From Coffea arabica (taxonomy: Eukaryota; Streptophyta; Magnoliopsida; Gentianales; Rubiaceae): DNA of 64,000 bases. The stretch lies in contig NC_092329.1 in the NCBI RefSeq assembly GCF_036785885.1, positions 5,332,001-5,396,000 of the forward strand, read 5' to 3'. The number at the start of each line of letters is the position of its first letter. The stretch's first letter is position 1. A program made the translations under genes and the position numbers. The notes under the pieces are model-generated. The model saw nothing but the letters and a program-made list of their open reading frames with translations, made no database searches and was not told the origin of the DNA. This document shows, piece by piece, positions 11,201 to 22,479 of the stretch.

Positions 11201-13090
11201 TTTTTTTGGCCTTTTTGGATGGTGGTCTCTAGCCTCAGTACTTCTTGGAGATCGAGCCACAAAAGAGGGAGGGAGGGAAGAAGAAAAGCAAAGCAAAGAA
11301 AAGAAAGAAAGCAACACATCATAGCAGAAACCCTACAGGCACCTATATTGGCGAACAACTTGTACAGCTATATGCTATAATTCATAATTTCTATTACCAT
11401 GTATAACTCTGGTAAAAATGCAGCAAGCTGCCTCATGTTTCTAACTGTTGTGTTTGAATCAGAATTGCATACTTTACTACAACTGCTGCTGCTGCTACTA
11501 CAGCAAACACATAAATACATCTTTAATTAATGGCTCAAAAGGGGAGCAAGAAAGGGCAGGACAAATCTCTCCTGCTGCAGTTTCGCCCTCCCTAGTTACC
11601 ATCTCCATCTGTACTCTACTCTGTCTTTGCTCTAATTGGTGCAATTGGACGGCAGTTCTTAATACTAGTAAACCCAAGCATGCATATTATAAACCAAAGG
11701 GGTTGACAGTAAAAGAAACCATTGATTTAGGAAGGTGGTGAATCCTTTCCACTGTGTTGAATCTCGGAAAGTATTAAAGAATCCCCCGAAGAAAAAACAA
11801 GGTAGTAAAAAGGAAGGAATGATATTGAGGTTCAATTTAATCTTCTTTGGACTTGTGGGCTGTGGCAGCACTGGTAGCAGAGTCTACGCTTTGAAAGCAA
11901 TAACTAGCAGAGTGGCATAGGTACCATAAGGCATGCTGCGGTGCAACTTTTGGCTGCTTTTTGTTTGAGACTATTCTGCGCTTTTGGTAAAGAGCAGAAG
12001 AGATCTATCCGCTACTCGTACACGAGAAGATCATTCCATGATCCACGATCCTTCCAGCAAAAAACGTATAAAGCGCATTGAAGATTTAACAAAAGCAGGT
12101 AGTTCTTGGTAATTCTTAAAAGAAGACGGGAATTTTAGAGCTCGAGTATTCATGTAATCATAAATTAATTATGCAAAAAGTGATGGTAACATTTCGGGAT
12201 ATGCAAACAAGAAATAAATAATGAAGTAATTAGCAGGCGGCTTAGTGATATTGATGCAGCTGCGTGATTCATGCCAGTCTTGGCTCGTACCACAATCAGC
12301 CAGAAAAGAAAAGTGAGACATCTGCGAATTTTGCGATTTATAAATGTATGATGGAAAGGTTTTATCTGTAACGGCATATACTTAGTGCAATTTGGTGGCC
12401 CTTTTTTCTTCCCCCTTTTTTCCTTGTTCTTTTCCCTCCCTGAAAATTTCATGCATGAGAGGCTTTATTGTTTGTGAATTAATGATCATTAATTATGGAC
12501 TGGCACACTACTTATAATGCATGTAACCATCAGATGCTCATGGAATTAACATATTATTAAAACATTCATACTGAGTTGGAGGCAGAGACGACTCTTTTCT
12601 TATTAATTATTGGCCTCTACCCTTGGTATAGTATACTGCACGTTGGCTAGTTTGCATATTAATCTATTAAGCATGGCAAAATGTCATTTAGTTACTTAAC
12701 ATAGTCTGAATTTTTTGCTTTTCTTACCGAAGGAAATTTTGTTTTTTTCGTAAAAAAAGGGACCTATGGGATATTGATATTCCTCTATGTTGGAAATTTG
12801 ATGGGGAAGAACCTACTTTAAGTTTAACGCCAAGCTCATACAAGTAGAAAATGAACAATTTGTTAATGCTCCAAAGTCTAGAGTATGACATAATGATCTA
12901 ACTTCATGCATTTTATCAAATAATTTACAGTGCCATAATTGGCTTAACATTTCACAAAAGAAATTATATATTGCTTGGACCATAGCAGGATTTTAGCAAA
13001 TGCGTCAGAAGTCATTTGCGCTATCATTTTTTAACTTTCCTCTTGTGTGCCTAATCAAGCTGGATTTTCTTTTTTGTTTCCTCAATTAAT
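8238..13090. other. Intergenic DNA, no gene recognised
   Basis: The first few hundred bases are probably the 3' UTR of DCL. The words 'catacccactttttag' recur at about 8897 and 8931. A B-box-like word, 'gggttcaaacc', lies at about 9067 but without a good A box. A purine/pyrimidine strand switch lies at 11170-11320. Short open frames here have no coding character or similarity that I recognise. Confidence 0.5.
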
Positions 13091-13245
13091 GTGTGTGTTT
13101 GGACGGTAGATTATTTGAAATAATTTTTTAATACTGTACTGCAACACTTTTTAATATGATGTGTGTGAGATAAAAAATGATGAAAAATGCGTTGATAATA
13201 CAAATAAATAAAAATTAACAAATAAACTACAATTTGAACAAACCC
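13091..13245. mobile_element. MITE-like element, family B
   Basis: It begins 'gtgtgtttgga' followed by 'ttatttgaaataattttttaat', 'actgcaacactttttaa' and 'gatgtgtgtgagataaaaaatg', and ends near 'tttgaacaaaccc'. The same series of words occurs at 19468-19620 and 30456-30610, showing a dispersed non-coding family. The ends are approximate. Confidence 0.5.
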
Positions 13246-14666
13246 ATATAATTGTATAATTGTGCATTTTTCCTTAGAGGACACTCTTTGCTCTATTAGA
13301 TTTTTTACATGTTTTTCTTCACTCCTCGCAATTCCTCTAGAATAGATAAATTAATTATTATTTATAATTGAATATCATATTATACACATGTGGCGTACAT
13401 CCAATTTATGCTCTTTTATATGTATATATATATGCATATTATATAGCGTGAGTGTGTGGAAAATTTATCCCTTATTAATTCCGCTGTACTGAAAACTTCT
13501 GTTGTCTGTGGAAACGATAAGATGCAGTTTTACATTTTTTGTTCCATCTTAAATTGGGGACCCTGTATTGGTAACCTTCCAATGTTGTCCTACAAAATCT
13601 TGATTATTAACTGGACCCACCAAAACCCATCAACGGCCGTACGTTGCATCACATGTCGCTAAGTCGCCTGATTGGATCTCCCCAAAAAGAAATATCATCT
13701 GATTGGAAGGTGCAACATTGTATAATCCCATCCTATTTCACCTTAACACAGCTCTTACCCAATAACTGGGTATCTTTGGTAACTGGGCCCACTAATCCTT
13801 GTTACACGCTCAAGTGTCACGTGTCCAGTTATTAGTCTGCATGAGCGATACGGTTCAGCTCTGATTCACTCAACAAATGAACACAAAAATAAGAAAATCC
13901 ACCCAAAAAGATTTGTAAGCACTAATTAGCTCCTAGTCAATCCTATCTACGTTGACTGTGTGTATGTGGAATCTAAATACATGCTATATGTGCCATATTT
14001 GGAATCCAAATGTAAAATGATATGCCTCGCCTCAAATCCGCAAATTCATAGAATGTTAGTATGCCAAAAGTTAATTTATAGCACAAGTTAGATTGGCAAA
14101 AAAAATGAATTGTGGTTGAGTGCATGGTTAGTAAAATATAAAACGGGTGTAAGACAAGGTAATATATGTATGCATGGTATATGATTTTTTTTAAAGGGCG
14201 CTGAAAAGTTTAGTATAAAAATGTGTGTTCAACAAAACTAGGTATAAAAATTCATACGTAAATAGTATGAACATATTTGAGAATTACAAAACTAAAAATA
14301 CTGATAAATTACTATAGTTTTCAAAAACTATACTACTTTTATAGCAATTTCAAATTTATTTTATATATGAGATGTTATATTTATTAAAATTTTAGCACCT
14401 AATTACTTAAATATGTATATGTACACCTTATATATATATATCTAGATTTTATTATGATGTATAATCACTCTTATTTGTATGTAACTCAAAAAGTATGTCA
14501 TTATTCTTGCTCAAATTTTAATTTTTTTAAAAAAATGAAATATAAGCCATGAAGTATAATACTTTAAAAATTTATTTACATATCTTATATGGTTAGTTGA
14601 ACAGTACAAGGGTCTTTCAGACTATTTTTAAAATGTATGAAATACAATTTTTTTTTTTAAATGTTA
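13246..14666. other. Intergenic DNA, nothing recognised
   Basis: AT-rich. No gene or clear element is visible; several short A/T palindromes are present. Confidence 0.45.
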
Positions 14667-15352
14667 CTCCCTCCCTCCCAATTTGATAGTCCTGTTTTCC
14701 TTTTTCGTCTGTCCCAAATTGTAGTCCACTTTCCAATTGAAGAATGTAGTTGTCTTTTCATTTTTTCTAAAATACCCTTATTCAATGTAAGTTATTATTA
14801 CTATAAACTACCTTGTTTAATGTAGATTATTAGTATTGAATATAACCTACCCATTTAATGCATTTAGATTTTCCAAAATATATTGATATATGAAAAGTCA
14901 ACTGTATTTTAGGAAAATAGCAATCTAAATTTATTTTTCCAACAAAATTAACTACTCCCTCCGTCCTACTTTGATAGTCCTGTTTTATTTTTTTGTCTGT
15001 CCCAAATTATAGTTCAGTTTCTAATTAAAGAATGTAGTTGTATTTTAATTTTTTTAAAATACCCTTATTCAATGTAAGTTATTGTTACTATAAACTTACC
15101 CCATTTAATGAGTGTTGATTCTTGTTTTACCATCAATTCAAGTTCTCATAAAGTCGTATTCTAATTAATATGAGGGTATTTTAGGAAAATAGCTACCTAA
15201 ATTGATTGTTCCAACAAAGTTAACTATTTTTTCTTAAACTGTGTGAAAAAAATCAGGACTATTAAAGTGGGACAGAGAGAATACTTTTTCTTAAACCGTG
15301 TAAAAAAAAATTAGGACTATCAAAAGTCAAAACTAAAACTATCAAACTGGAG
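14667..15352. mobile_element. Stowaway-like MITE (outer copy), interrupted
   Basis: The left end, CTCCCTCCCTCCCAATTTGATAGT, is matched by the reverse complement of the right end (CTCCAGTTTGATAGTT). A TA lies on each side (14665-14666 and 15353-15354), the target typical of Tc1/mariner-related Stowaway elements. It is split by a second copy of the same family at 14955-15281. It lies about 400 bp upstream of the cyclin start. Confidence 0.7.
14955..15281. mobile_element. Stowaway-like MITE (inner copy)
   Basis: This 327-bp element starts CTCCCTCCGTCCTACTTTGA and its right end reads, in reverse complement, TTCTCTCTGTCCCACTTTAA. A TA flanks both sides. Its internal sequence closely follows that of the outer element, so the family has inserted into itself. 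Confidence 0.75.
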
Positions 15353-15611
15353 TATGTATTAATAACGCGAATGTTTACTAACTAATCTCGAGTGTGCGCG
15401 CCCCAACATACAGTCGACATGGTATGATGGTAAATCTGCCTTGACCAAGGATTCCCCAATCATCCAAAAATTTAAGGAAAATTAGGAAAGTCCCTACGAA
15501 CTAACTCAAAAAGCAAAGCCAAAAAGCCAAATAAAAACACAACTGTAAGCCATTGTTCACTCCCCTCCATTTGCTCTCCACAGTCTCCTCCTCCTTGAGT
15601 CTGAAACAGCT

Positions 15612-15615
<4 letters not shown>

Positions 15616-15646
<31 letters not shown>
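15616..15646 (+). repeat. (GA)n microsatellite in the cyclin 5' leader
   Basis: A nearly perfect GA run, followed by more purine-rich sequence up to the uORF ATG. GA/CT tracts are common in plant 5' leaders and core promoters. Confidence 0.8.
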
Positions 15647-15648
<2 letters not shown>

Positions 15649-15659
15649 GAGAGAGGGAG

Positions 15660-15710
15660 ATGGCTCCAGCCATTTCTCTAGGCTTATCTCTCTTTATCTT
15701 CAAAGTCTGA
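15660..15710 (+). promoter_or_regulatory. Upstream ORF in the cyclin leader (16 codons)
   Basis: An ATG at 15660 in a purine-rich context (GGAGATGGCT) opens a 16-codon frame ending in TGA at 15708-15710, before the cyclin start. If the transcript begins upstream of the GA tract, this uORF would be translated first and could reduce cyclin translation. The transcription start is not known from sequence. Confidence 0.45.
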
Positions 15711-15773
15711 CCTTGACATAGAATGAATGAAAATCTGAATCTGACCATTACCACAGCGCTTCTCCAAAAGAAG

Positions 15774-17225
15774 ATGGCTCATCAGCATCAAAATGAAAAA
15801 CAGAAGTTTCCATTTTTATTAGATGCTTTGTACTGTGAAGAAGAGCACTGGGAAGGACTCGATAAAGAGGACTGTTTCATCAGTAATGAAGAAGAGAGCC
15901 GTATTGACGGTAAACCTCCATTGTTAATGGAGCAAGACTTGTTCTGGGGAGAGGAAGAGTTATGCTCTTTGTTCAACAAAGAACAAGAAAATGACTTGTA
16001 CAATAGTCTCAAGACAAATCCGTCTCTGGCTGGGGCTAGAACCGACGCAGTTGAATGGATGCTAAAGGTCACTGCTTTTTACTCTTTCTCTGCTCCTACT
16101 GCAGTTCTTGCAGTCAACTATTTGGATCGGTTTCTCTTCAGCTTCCAATCCCACAATGAGAAGAAGCTTTGGATGACTCAACTTGCTGCTGTGGCTTGTC
16201 TTTCTCTTGCTGCCAAAGTTGAGGAGACTCAAGTGCCCCTCCTTTTGGATTTCCAAGTATGATGGGTACTTAGGAGTATATTAAAAATTGAATCTTTTGT
16301 GTACACGTCTGTTTTGTTATCTGTGGAGAGGTAATTAATCTTCGGATTGCTTTGCTTTGATTTGTTTAGGTGGAAGAATCTAAATATGTATTTGAGGCAA
16401 AGACAATACAGAGAATGGAGATCCTGGTTCTGTCCACTCTTGAGTGGAAAATGAACCCTGTGACCCCACTTTCATTTCTTGATTTTGTGACAAGAAGACT
16501 AGGATTAAAGAACCACATTTATTGGGAATTCCTTAAAAGATGCGAGTTCCTTCTTCTCTTTATCATTTCCGGTAAGCATTTGATGAATCTAAGTACTTCT
16601 ATATCAGTTAAAATTGATATCTTTAATTATCCTTCTCCTATTCGGCAGCTTAATTATTTCCAATTGTAGATTGCAGATTTATGTCCTATCTTCCTTCTGT
16701 GATGGCCACTGCCACAATGCTGCATGTTATCGTCAGCGTAGAGCCCTGTCTTGGAGTAGAATACCAAGACCAACTCTTGGGCATTCTTGGCATCAACAAG
16801 GTTTGCTCCTTATCACTGAGTTTTACCTTAAGACCCGTGTTTCCTTGTGTCCATCATTGGCTTCTTGAAATCTTATCCATACTTAGTTTGTAAATAACTT
16901 GCTTTGTGTGGTGAAACAGGACAAAGTGGAGGAATGCTATCGGCTAATTTCAGAGGTGGCATCAGCCTATCATTTCCATTCATCCAACAAACGCAAGTTT
17001 AGATCATTTCCTGGCAGCCCAAAAGGTGTTATGGACTTGTCATTCAGCTCTGAGAGCTCATCCAATGATTCTTGGTCAGTAGCAGGAGCATCAGTTTCTT
17101 CATCACCGGAGCCTTTGACTAAGAAGAGTAGGGCTCAGGCTGGTCAAAAGGAGGACCAGCAACAACAGCATGCACAAGAACAAGAACTTGACCATGCAAC
17201 CGCATCAGATAGCACCCCCGGATAG
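15774..17225 (+). CDS. CYCD3: D3-type cyclin, 4 exons, 373 aa
   Basis: Exons are 15774-16256, 16370-16571, 16670-16800 and 16920-17225 (stop TAG). Introns are GT-AG and phases fit. Residues 19-23 form the LxCxE motif (LYCEE) through which D cyclins bind retinoblastoma-related protein. The cyclin box follows, with the conserved AVNYLDRFL, QLAAVACLSLAAKVEET and QVPLLLDFQVEE stretches. The C-terminal cyclin fold is next, and then a Ser-rich tail (SSESSSNDSWS) of the PEST kind typical of unstable D cyclins. The protein would partner a CDKA kinase in the nucleus and drive G1/S in response to cytokinin and sucrose (family knowledge). An in-frame ATG at 15723 would add 17 residues. I prefer 15774 because related CYCD3 proteins start close before the FLLDALYCEE block. 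The gene has a uORF and a MITE nest upstream. Confidence 0.93.
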
Positions 17226-18056
17226 TCCGTCGATATTGGTCTCTCTCATTAAAATCTTTCTTTTGGACTAGCTAGTAAATAACTAGTCTACCACTACCTT
17301 CATGTTCAATAAATTTTTTCATGTTAAATTGCTCACCATCTCTGCAATTCAATCCCATTTGGGTACTGCTGTATGAACCTGTGGAAGTAGAGATGGTGGG
17401 CATTTTATCCGGAAGAATTAGTAAAATATGCTAGGAACTTGAACATATTCTCGAAGAGTACCCAAAAAAAGGACTTAGTTACCGAGTCAAGTCATTTATT
17501 TTCCTCTTTATTATCTACCTGTAAAATTCTTTCTTATTGAAATTGGGAAATGGAAAAATCTCACAGCATCGGCTGTGGCATTAATGAGTAGCGGATGTGT
17601 CTATGGAAATTCAGTTGAATAATAATAAAAGAGAGAATGTGTTAGCTAATAATTTTAGTTCAACCTGTCATTTTTCTTTGGTGTGGCTGGACATGGAATT
17701 TTTGGTACAAAGATTGATCGGGTCTGCTCCGTTTTTCAACAACAAACGAAAGGGACGGGTGTGAGCCAGAAAATATCAAAACGGGTCCGGGGAAGGGGAA
17801 ATTTTGTTTGCATGTGGATGGACAAACATGTTGTCGGCCATTAGCCATTTTATTTAGGCTATGCTACTTGTTAAGATTAGATTTTCAATTGCTTTAGTTT
17901 CATGTTGTTTGACCTCGTTATAAGAGATTTTGGTTCACCTACGATTAAGCGACTCGCGTTTGAATTTGAAGCCAAACGAACGTGACTGAAGTGACTTGAG
18001 TGACTAGATTTCGGTCAGCGTTTTGGAAGGATTGGATGGTAAAATAGAATACTTGA
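17226..18056. other. Cyclin 3' flank, no gene
   Basis: Probably 3' UTR for the first few hundred bases (an 'aataaatt' signal lies near 17308), then unannotated DNA. Confidence 0.45.
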
Positions 18057-18200
18057 TTGTGTTTGGATTGCATTTTTTTATTTTTTTATTTTTGTAAAAA
18101 ATTACTATAGCGATTTGATATATATAAGGTAAAAAGGTGATACGAAAATGTGTTCACGAAAAACGTAGCAATTTTCTTTGAAAAATTGCTGTCCAAACAG
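18057..18200. mobile_element. MITE-like element, family A
   Basis: It starts 'attgtgtttggattgc' and ends 'gctgtccaaacagg'. The core 'agcgatttgatatat...aggtaaaaaggtgat...gttcacgaaaaacg' is shared with 22337-22479 and, in reverse, with 28576-28702. There is no coding content. Confidence 0.6.
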
Positions 18201-18905
18201 GAAACTTTTCACTTGTATAAATGAAAAAAAGAGAGAGAGAGAGTTTTAACAGTATCGTAGCATTTTTTGAAATATTATTTGGAGGAAGGTTCCCTCTTAT
18301 TTTGTTGATGGAGTATTTTGCATATTTTTTTCTTTCTCATAAGAATGTTTACTTCTAGATCTATATATGTTTCTTCTCTTTTTTTTTTTAATTCAAAATG
18401 ATATAAGCACTTTTCAAAAAATTTAAGATACTCTTTGAACTTCATCTAATGCAAAAGAAGAAAAGGAGTGTATGAGGTTTTTTTGAGAAGTGTTAATTAT
18501 GATTTTTCCAAGACAATCTCAATGACTGTTTTTCGAGGGAACTGTTAAAGTCTCATTTAGGGCAACTATTATCTTTGTTGTTCGACTGTAATTTCTTTTT
18601 TTTTTTCATCCACATTTTGTACCATTTATTTTTTCTATTATTTGCATGATGTGGTTTGGAAAATAGTACTAGTACTAGTATATCCTTCATACGTCAAAAA
18701 AATCTCAAGGACTGGTTTTCAAGGCAGCACCTGTAAAATTTCATGTAGAGTAACTATTTCTTTGCTCACAGCTGTAAAAATCTCAGGTACTACGATATCC
18801 TTTATGCGTACTAAAGGTTCGTGTTGAAGCCTCGCAATAAAACATGATTATGGAACTTGATTTTGAGATTTTTTAAATCAAACAAAATTGAGGCTTTAGT
18901 ACATA
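18201..18905. other. Intergenic DNA, small direct repeats
   Basis: Blocks around 'aatctcaaggactggttttc' and 'gtaaaatttcatgtagagtaac' (18708-18755) are echoed by 'aatctcaatgactgtttttc' and 'gttaaagtctcatttag' (18516-18560), so a segment of roughly 60-190 bp is imperfectly duplicated. No gene is visible. Confidence 0.4.
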
Positions 18906-19275
18906 CGCCCTTCGTTTCAATTTGATAGTCTTCTTTTTTCTTACACCGTTTAAGAAATTTAGTTAACATTATAGAAAAAGTAAATTTAATCTATTATTTT
19001 TTTAAAATATCCTCACATTAATATCATGAGTATCAATAATCACTACAATTTTACATTAATTATAACAACAATAATACTGGTATGTTGCACTATTTAAAAT
19101 ATATATTGAAACAATTATTAGTGAAAAAATTGAATATATTAAATAATATAGGCTATATTGGCTGATAACCAAGTTTATTAAATAAGGATATATTAGAGAA
19201 GTTAAAAATTAACTATACTATTCAATTGAAATGTGGATTATAATTAGGAACCGATGAAAAAAGAAATGGAAAGAG
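18906..19275. mobile_element. Older Stowaway-like MITE
   Basis: The left end, CGCCCTTCGTTTCAATTTGATAGTC, follows a TA. Internal words such as 'aaaatatcctcacattaat' and 'ttaaaaattaactatac' resemble the 14667-15352 family. The right end 'gaaatggaaagag' before TA is a weaker match. It is degenerate. Confidence 0.4.
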
Positions 19276-19467
19276 TAAGAGATATGGAGTAAACCTTTGA
19301 CAAACAAGCTTTATTTTTTTTTTGAGCTATTATTTTGCAACCCATGGTTATTCATGTACTAGTAGGCAAACACACTTGAAATATATTGAACATGAGTAGC
19401 TGTACTTATATTGATTTTCTCTAGCATATCTAATGGGTATAGAATACTATACTTACACTCAATTCAG

Positions 19468-19620
19468 TGTGTTTGGATTGTAAATTATTTGAGATATTTT
19501 TACTGTAGCTCTTTTTGTGATGTGATGTATGTGAGATAAAAAGGTAATTGAGAAGATAAAAATGTATATTGAAAATTATAATGGTGATGTAAGCAAATAT
19601 ATTTGGGCAAATAATCTCCT
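19468..19620. mobile_element. MITE-like element, family B
   Basis: It has 'gtgtgtttggattgtaaattatttgagatatttttactgtagc' in order with the 13091 element, then 'gatgtgatgtatgtgagataaaaagg'. The right end is unclear. Confidence 0.5.
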
Positions 19621-22336
19621 CCATGATGCATTTTTTAAAATTTTTCAATGTAACTTATATTTTTCGTAAAAAATTGACACCTAAATCCCCCCCCCCAACA
19701 CTAACCACTGATAATTGCACACCTGTACACAAACCACCCAACTATTATTTATAATAGATAGTAGTATCATAACGTGACTTCAAGCTTGTGAGGGTGACAG
19801 CGCCTCTGTTGGAAATCTAAACGTTGCGAATTTTCATACCCAAAAAATAAAAAATAAGGAAAAGAGTTGCAAATTTCAACCCCCATTTTGTAGACATTCG
19901 CTTAATTAATGTCGTAAACCTATTCTGCTACCTAAGACAATATTATAGACATTCTTAATATAGTAAAGTTTATTATTGACCCAGTCTTCTATCTACCACT
20001 AAAATGTCGGTCAGGCGTAGAAGTTGAGAACGTTTAAGGAACGAAGGCATTATCTTTTTCATAATCTCTCCGAAAAATTTGGCAAATCTCGCATAGATGA
20101 CCTATTGACAAGGCAGCAGCTTAATCAACTTTTTTAATTTATTATAATCCCTACTAAACTAGCTTTACACTTGCTGTTAGCACACAAGACACTCACAAAA
20201 AGCCTTCCATGTGCTTTCTAAACCACTCCAAACTTTACTAAATCCCAATTAATTTGGGCTTCTTTTATCCTTTCTCAAGTCTTTTTATATTGATACTATA
20301 CTATTCGCGCTCTTTAAGAAGAGTACCGTGAATGCCGGAGTGCGTGAGTGTGTGTGGCCCGTGGGTGTAAAACACCAAAAATACACAGGTCCATTCCTCT
20401 TGACTGGTTCATAGAAAATAGAGGGGCTCCTGCGGTCCTGCCTCTGCACAGCAGTATGAACTAAGCGTGCCAATTAATACCATAAAAACTTACCACAATT
20501 TTCTTGTCTTCTTTCAAAAACTTTGTGTATATCAATATATTAATGTTACCAAGATATTCTGCAAGCATAAATAACGACGGGAGACAGATAGGTAGAAGCG
20601 AGCCCCCACAGGTAGTCAAATTTGTTATGTAATCTGATAGTTATCAGCAGGTCCGGTGATCGATTCTCATCTGTGTATTCTTGAAACAAAAAAGATAAGT
20701 AGAAGCGTGCTAGACTAGATGTAAAGAGATATATGTTCTTCAGAAAAAATACAAAAAGTAATTAAAAAATGTAAAGAAGGGAAGTGATATTTGTACATTC
20801 AAATTAGCCCCTCGCACCTCATAAAGACATATTATTTAGTGAATTATTTGAAGTGCGAGAGGTTAAAATAGAAATGCAAATATCAATTGCCTGTAATCAC
20901 AGTAACTTCTGTCCTAAGTCGACTCAAAGTGCATCATAGTGGTTTAAGGGATTACATATGTGTTTCCTTTTTTGTATTATCATTTCTCTTAAATGCCACA
21001 TTTCCCATCTATTCCTTTCTGCCACTCACACTTCTTGACTTTGTGAGCATAATTTGAGCCAAAAAATATATATAAAACTCGTATATTAAAGAGAACTTTA
21101 TTAGTATTTTGGTTTCTAAGGAACTTTGGGATCATAGAAATATATTAATGCTCATAATTTAGGACGATGTAAGTAGGAAAAAAAATTTTCATTTTTATTG
21201 TCCATCCCGTATGCCCCTTTATTTTCTAAGATCAAAAAAGAGAAAAGAAAATTCCACGTTGTGGGAGTTTGATAAAGTTGAGAACAAGAATGAAGGACTA
21301 GTAATGAGGGACAAAGAGGAAAGTGTTGGAATAGAATATTGTAGAGGTTCTAAAAGGAAGAAGAAGAATTAGCAAGTTAAAAGGACATAAAGGTTGCTTA
21401 AGGGAGGATTAAAAGACAATTTGGATGCGATTAGATTCAATAAGGATGCAACCAGAAAACAAAAAGGGGGAAAAGGTGAAGTGGGAGAATGTTGAAATTG
21501 GGGGACAATATCTTTAGATTTTGTTTGAGATGTCTTTATTGGCTCTTTTGTTCACTGCTTTTGGTAGTTAAGGGAATAGACTTTAGTGTATTTCAACTCA
21601 CAAAGAAAAAGGAAAAAGATATATATTGCTGTGATCACAAGAGAGAGAATGGGGAGTTGGTTCCAGGTAACATTTCCTCTTCTTTTCTGGGACAGTGCCC
21701 GTCCTTTACTCCCCAGGTCCAATCCTCTCGGTCATCCTTTTGACCTTCTGAACATCAATGTCCTAAACACTCTACTGCTAAGTATGGCATTTTTTAAAAA
21801 ATATTAAAAAACAACTATTTCCCTTAAGGAACATTTTATTGCAAAATTTAGAGCCTTCAATATCAATTTGAACAATCTCTATTCTCAAGAATTTGATAAA
21901 AAGAAATTAAGAGAAAGAAAATGGGAAAAAAAAAGACTAAGAGAATCAGAAAAATGTCGAAAAAGAAGATGTGGGAAGGGCTCTTTTTAAAGTGCAAACT
22001 GCAAAGAAGATTCTTAACGGCAAAGGTAAAGCTTGATGATAAACTTAATGGCTGAAATCTATAGATAAGACGTACATCACATAATTTTCAATAAAAGACA
22101 GGTTCAAGTCAAAAAAAGTAGGCGTATTTCTAGAATTTAAAAAGTTGAAATACGTCCAGAGGAGTAAGTTCTAAGCAAGTGAACATTTAACAGCTATATA
22201 CGGGGTCTTATAGCGCCTATTTCACTTAATATTTGGGAATCAAAACCGTCGCATAGGTATCTATTTTTCTACTATTTGTTTTGAAGGTATCTCTTAGATA
22301 TGTAAACTAAACAAAGATTAAAATACGAGTAGTAAT
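19621..22336. other. Intergenic DNA, no gene recognised
   Basis: It contains an oligo-C run near 19688-19696 and short frames without coding character. I find no gene or classifiable repeat. Confidence 0.45.
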
Positions 22337-22479
22337 ATTGTGTTTGGATTGCATTTTCCGTCATTTTTCATGGAAAAATTACTGTAGCGATTTGATATAT
22401 GTGAGGGAAAAAGGTGATAGGGAAATGTGATCACGGAAAACGACAATATTTTCGGACGGAAATAAGCAATCCAAACAAG
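22337..22479. mobile_element. MITE, family A, best-preserved copy
   Basis: The ends 'ttgtgtttggattgc' and 'gcaatccaaacaagg' are nearly perfect inverted repeats around a ~140-bp core shared with 18057-18200. No target duplication could be fixed with confidence. Confidence 0.65.

Noticed and set aside
15723-15773. N-terminal 17-residue extension of the cyclin as the main start
   Set aside because: It is in frame, but related D3 cyclins begin close to the FLLDALYCEE block. Kept as an alternative, not the chosen start.
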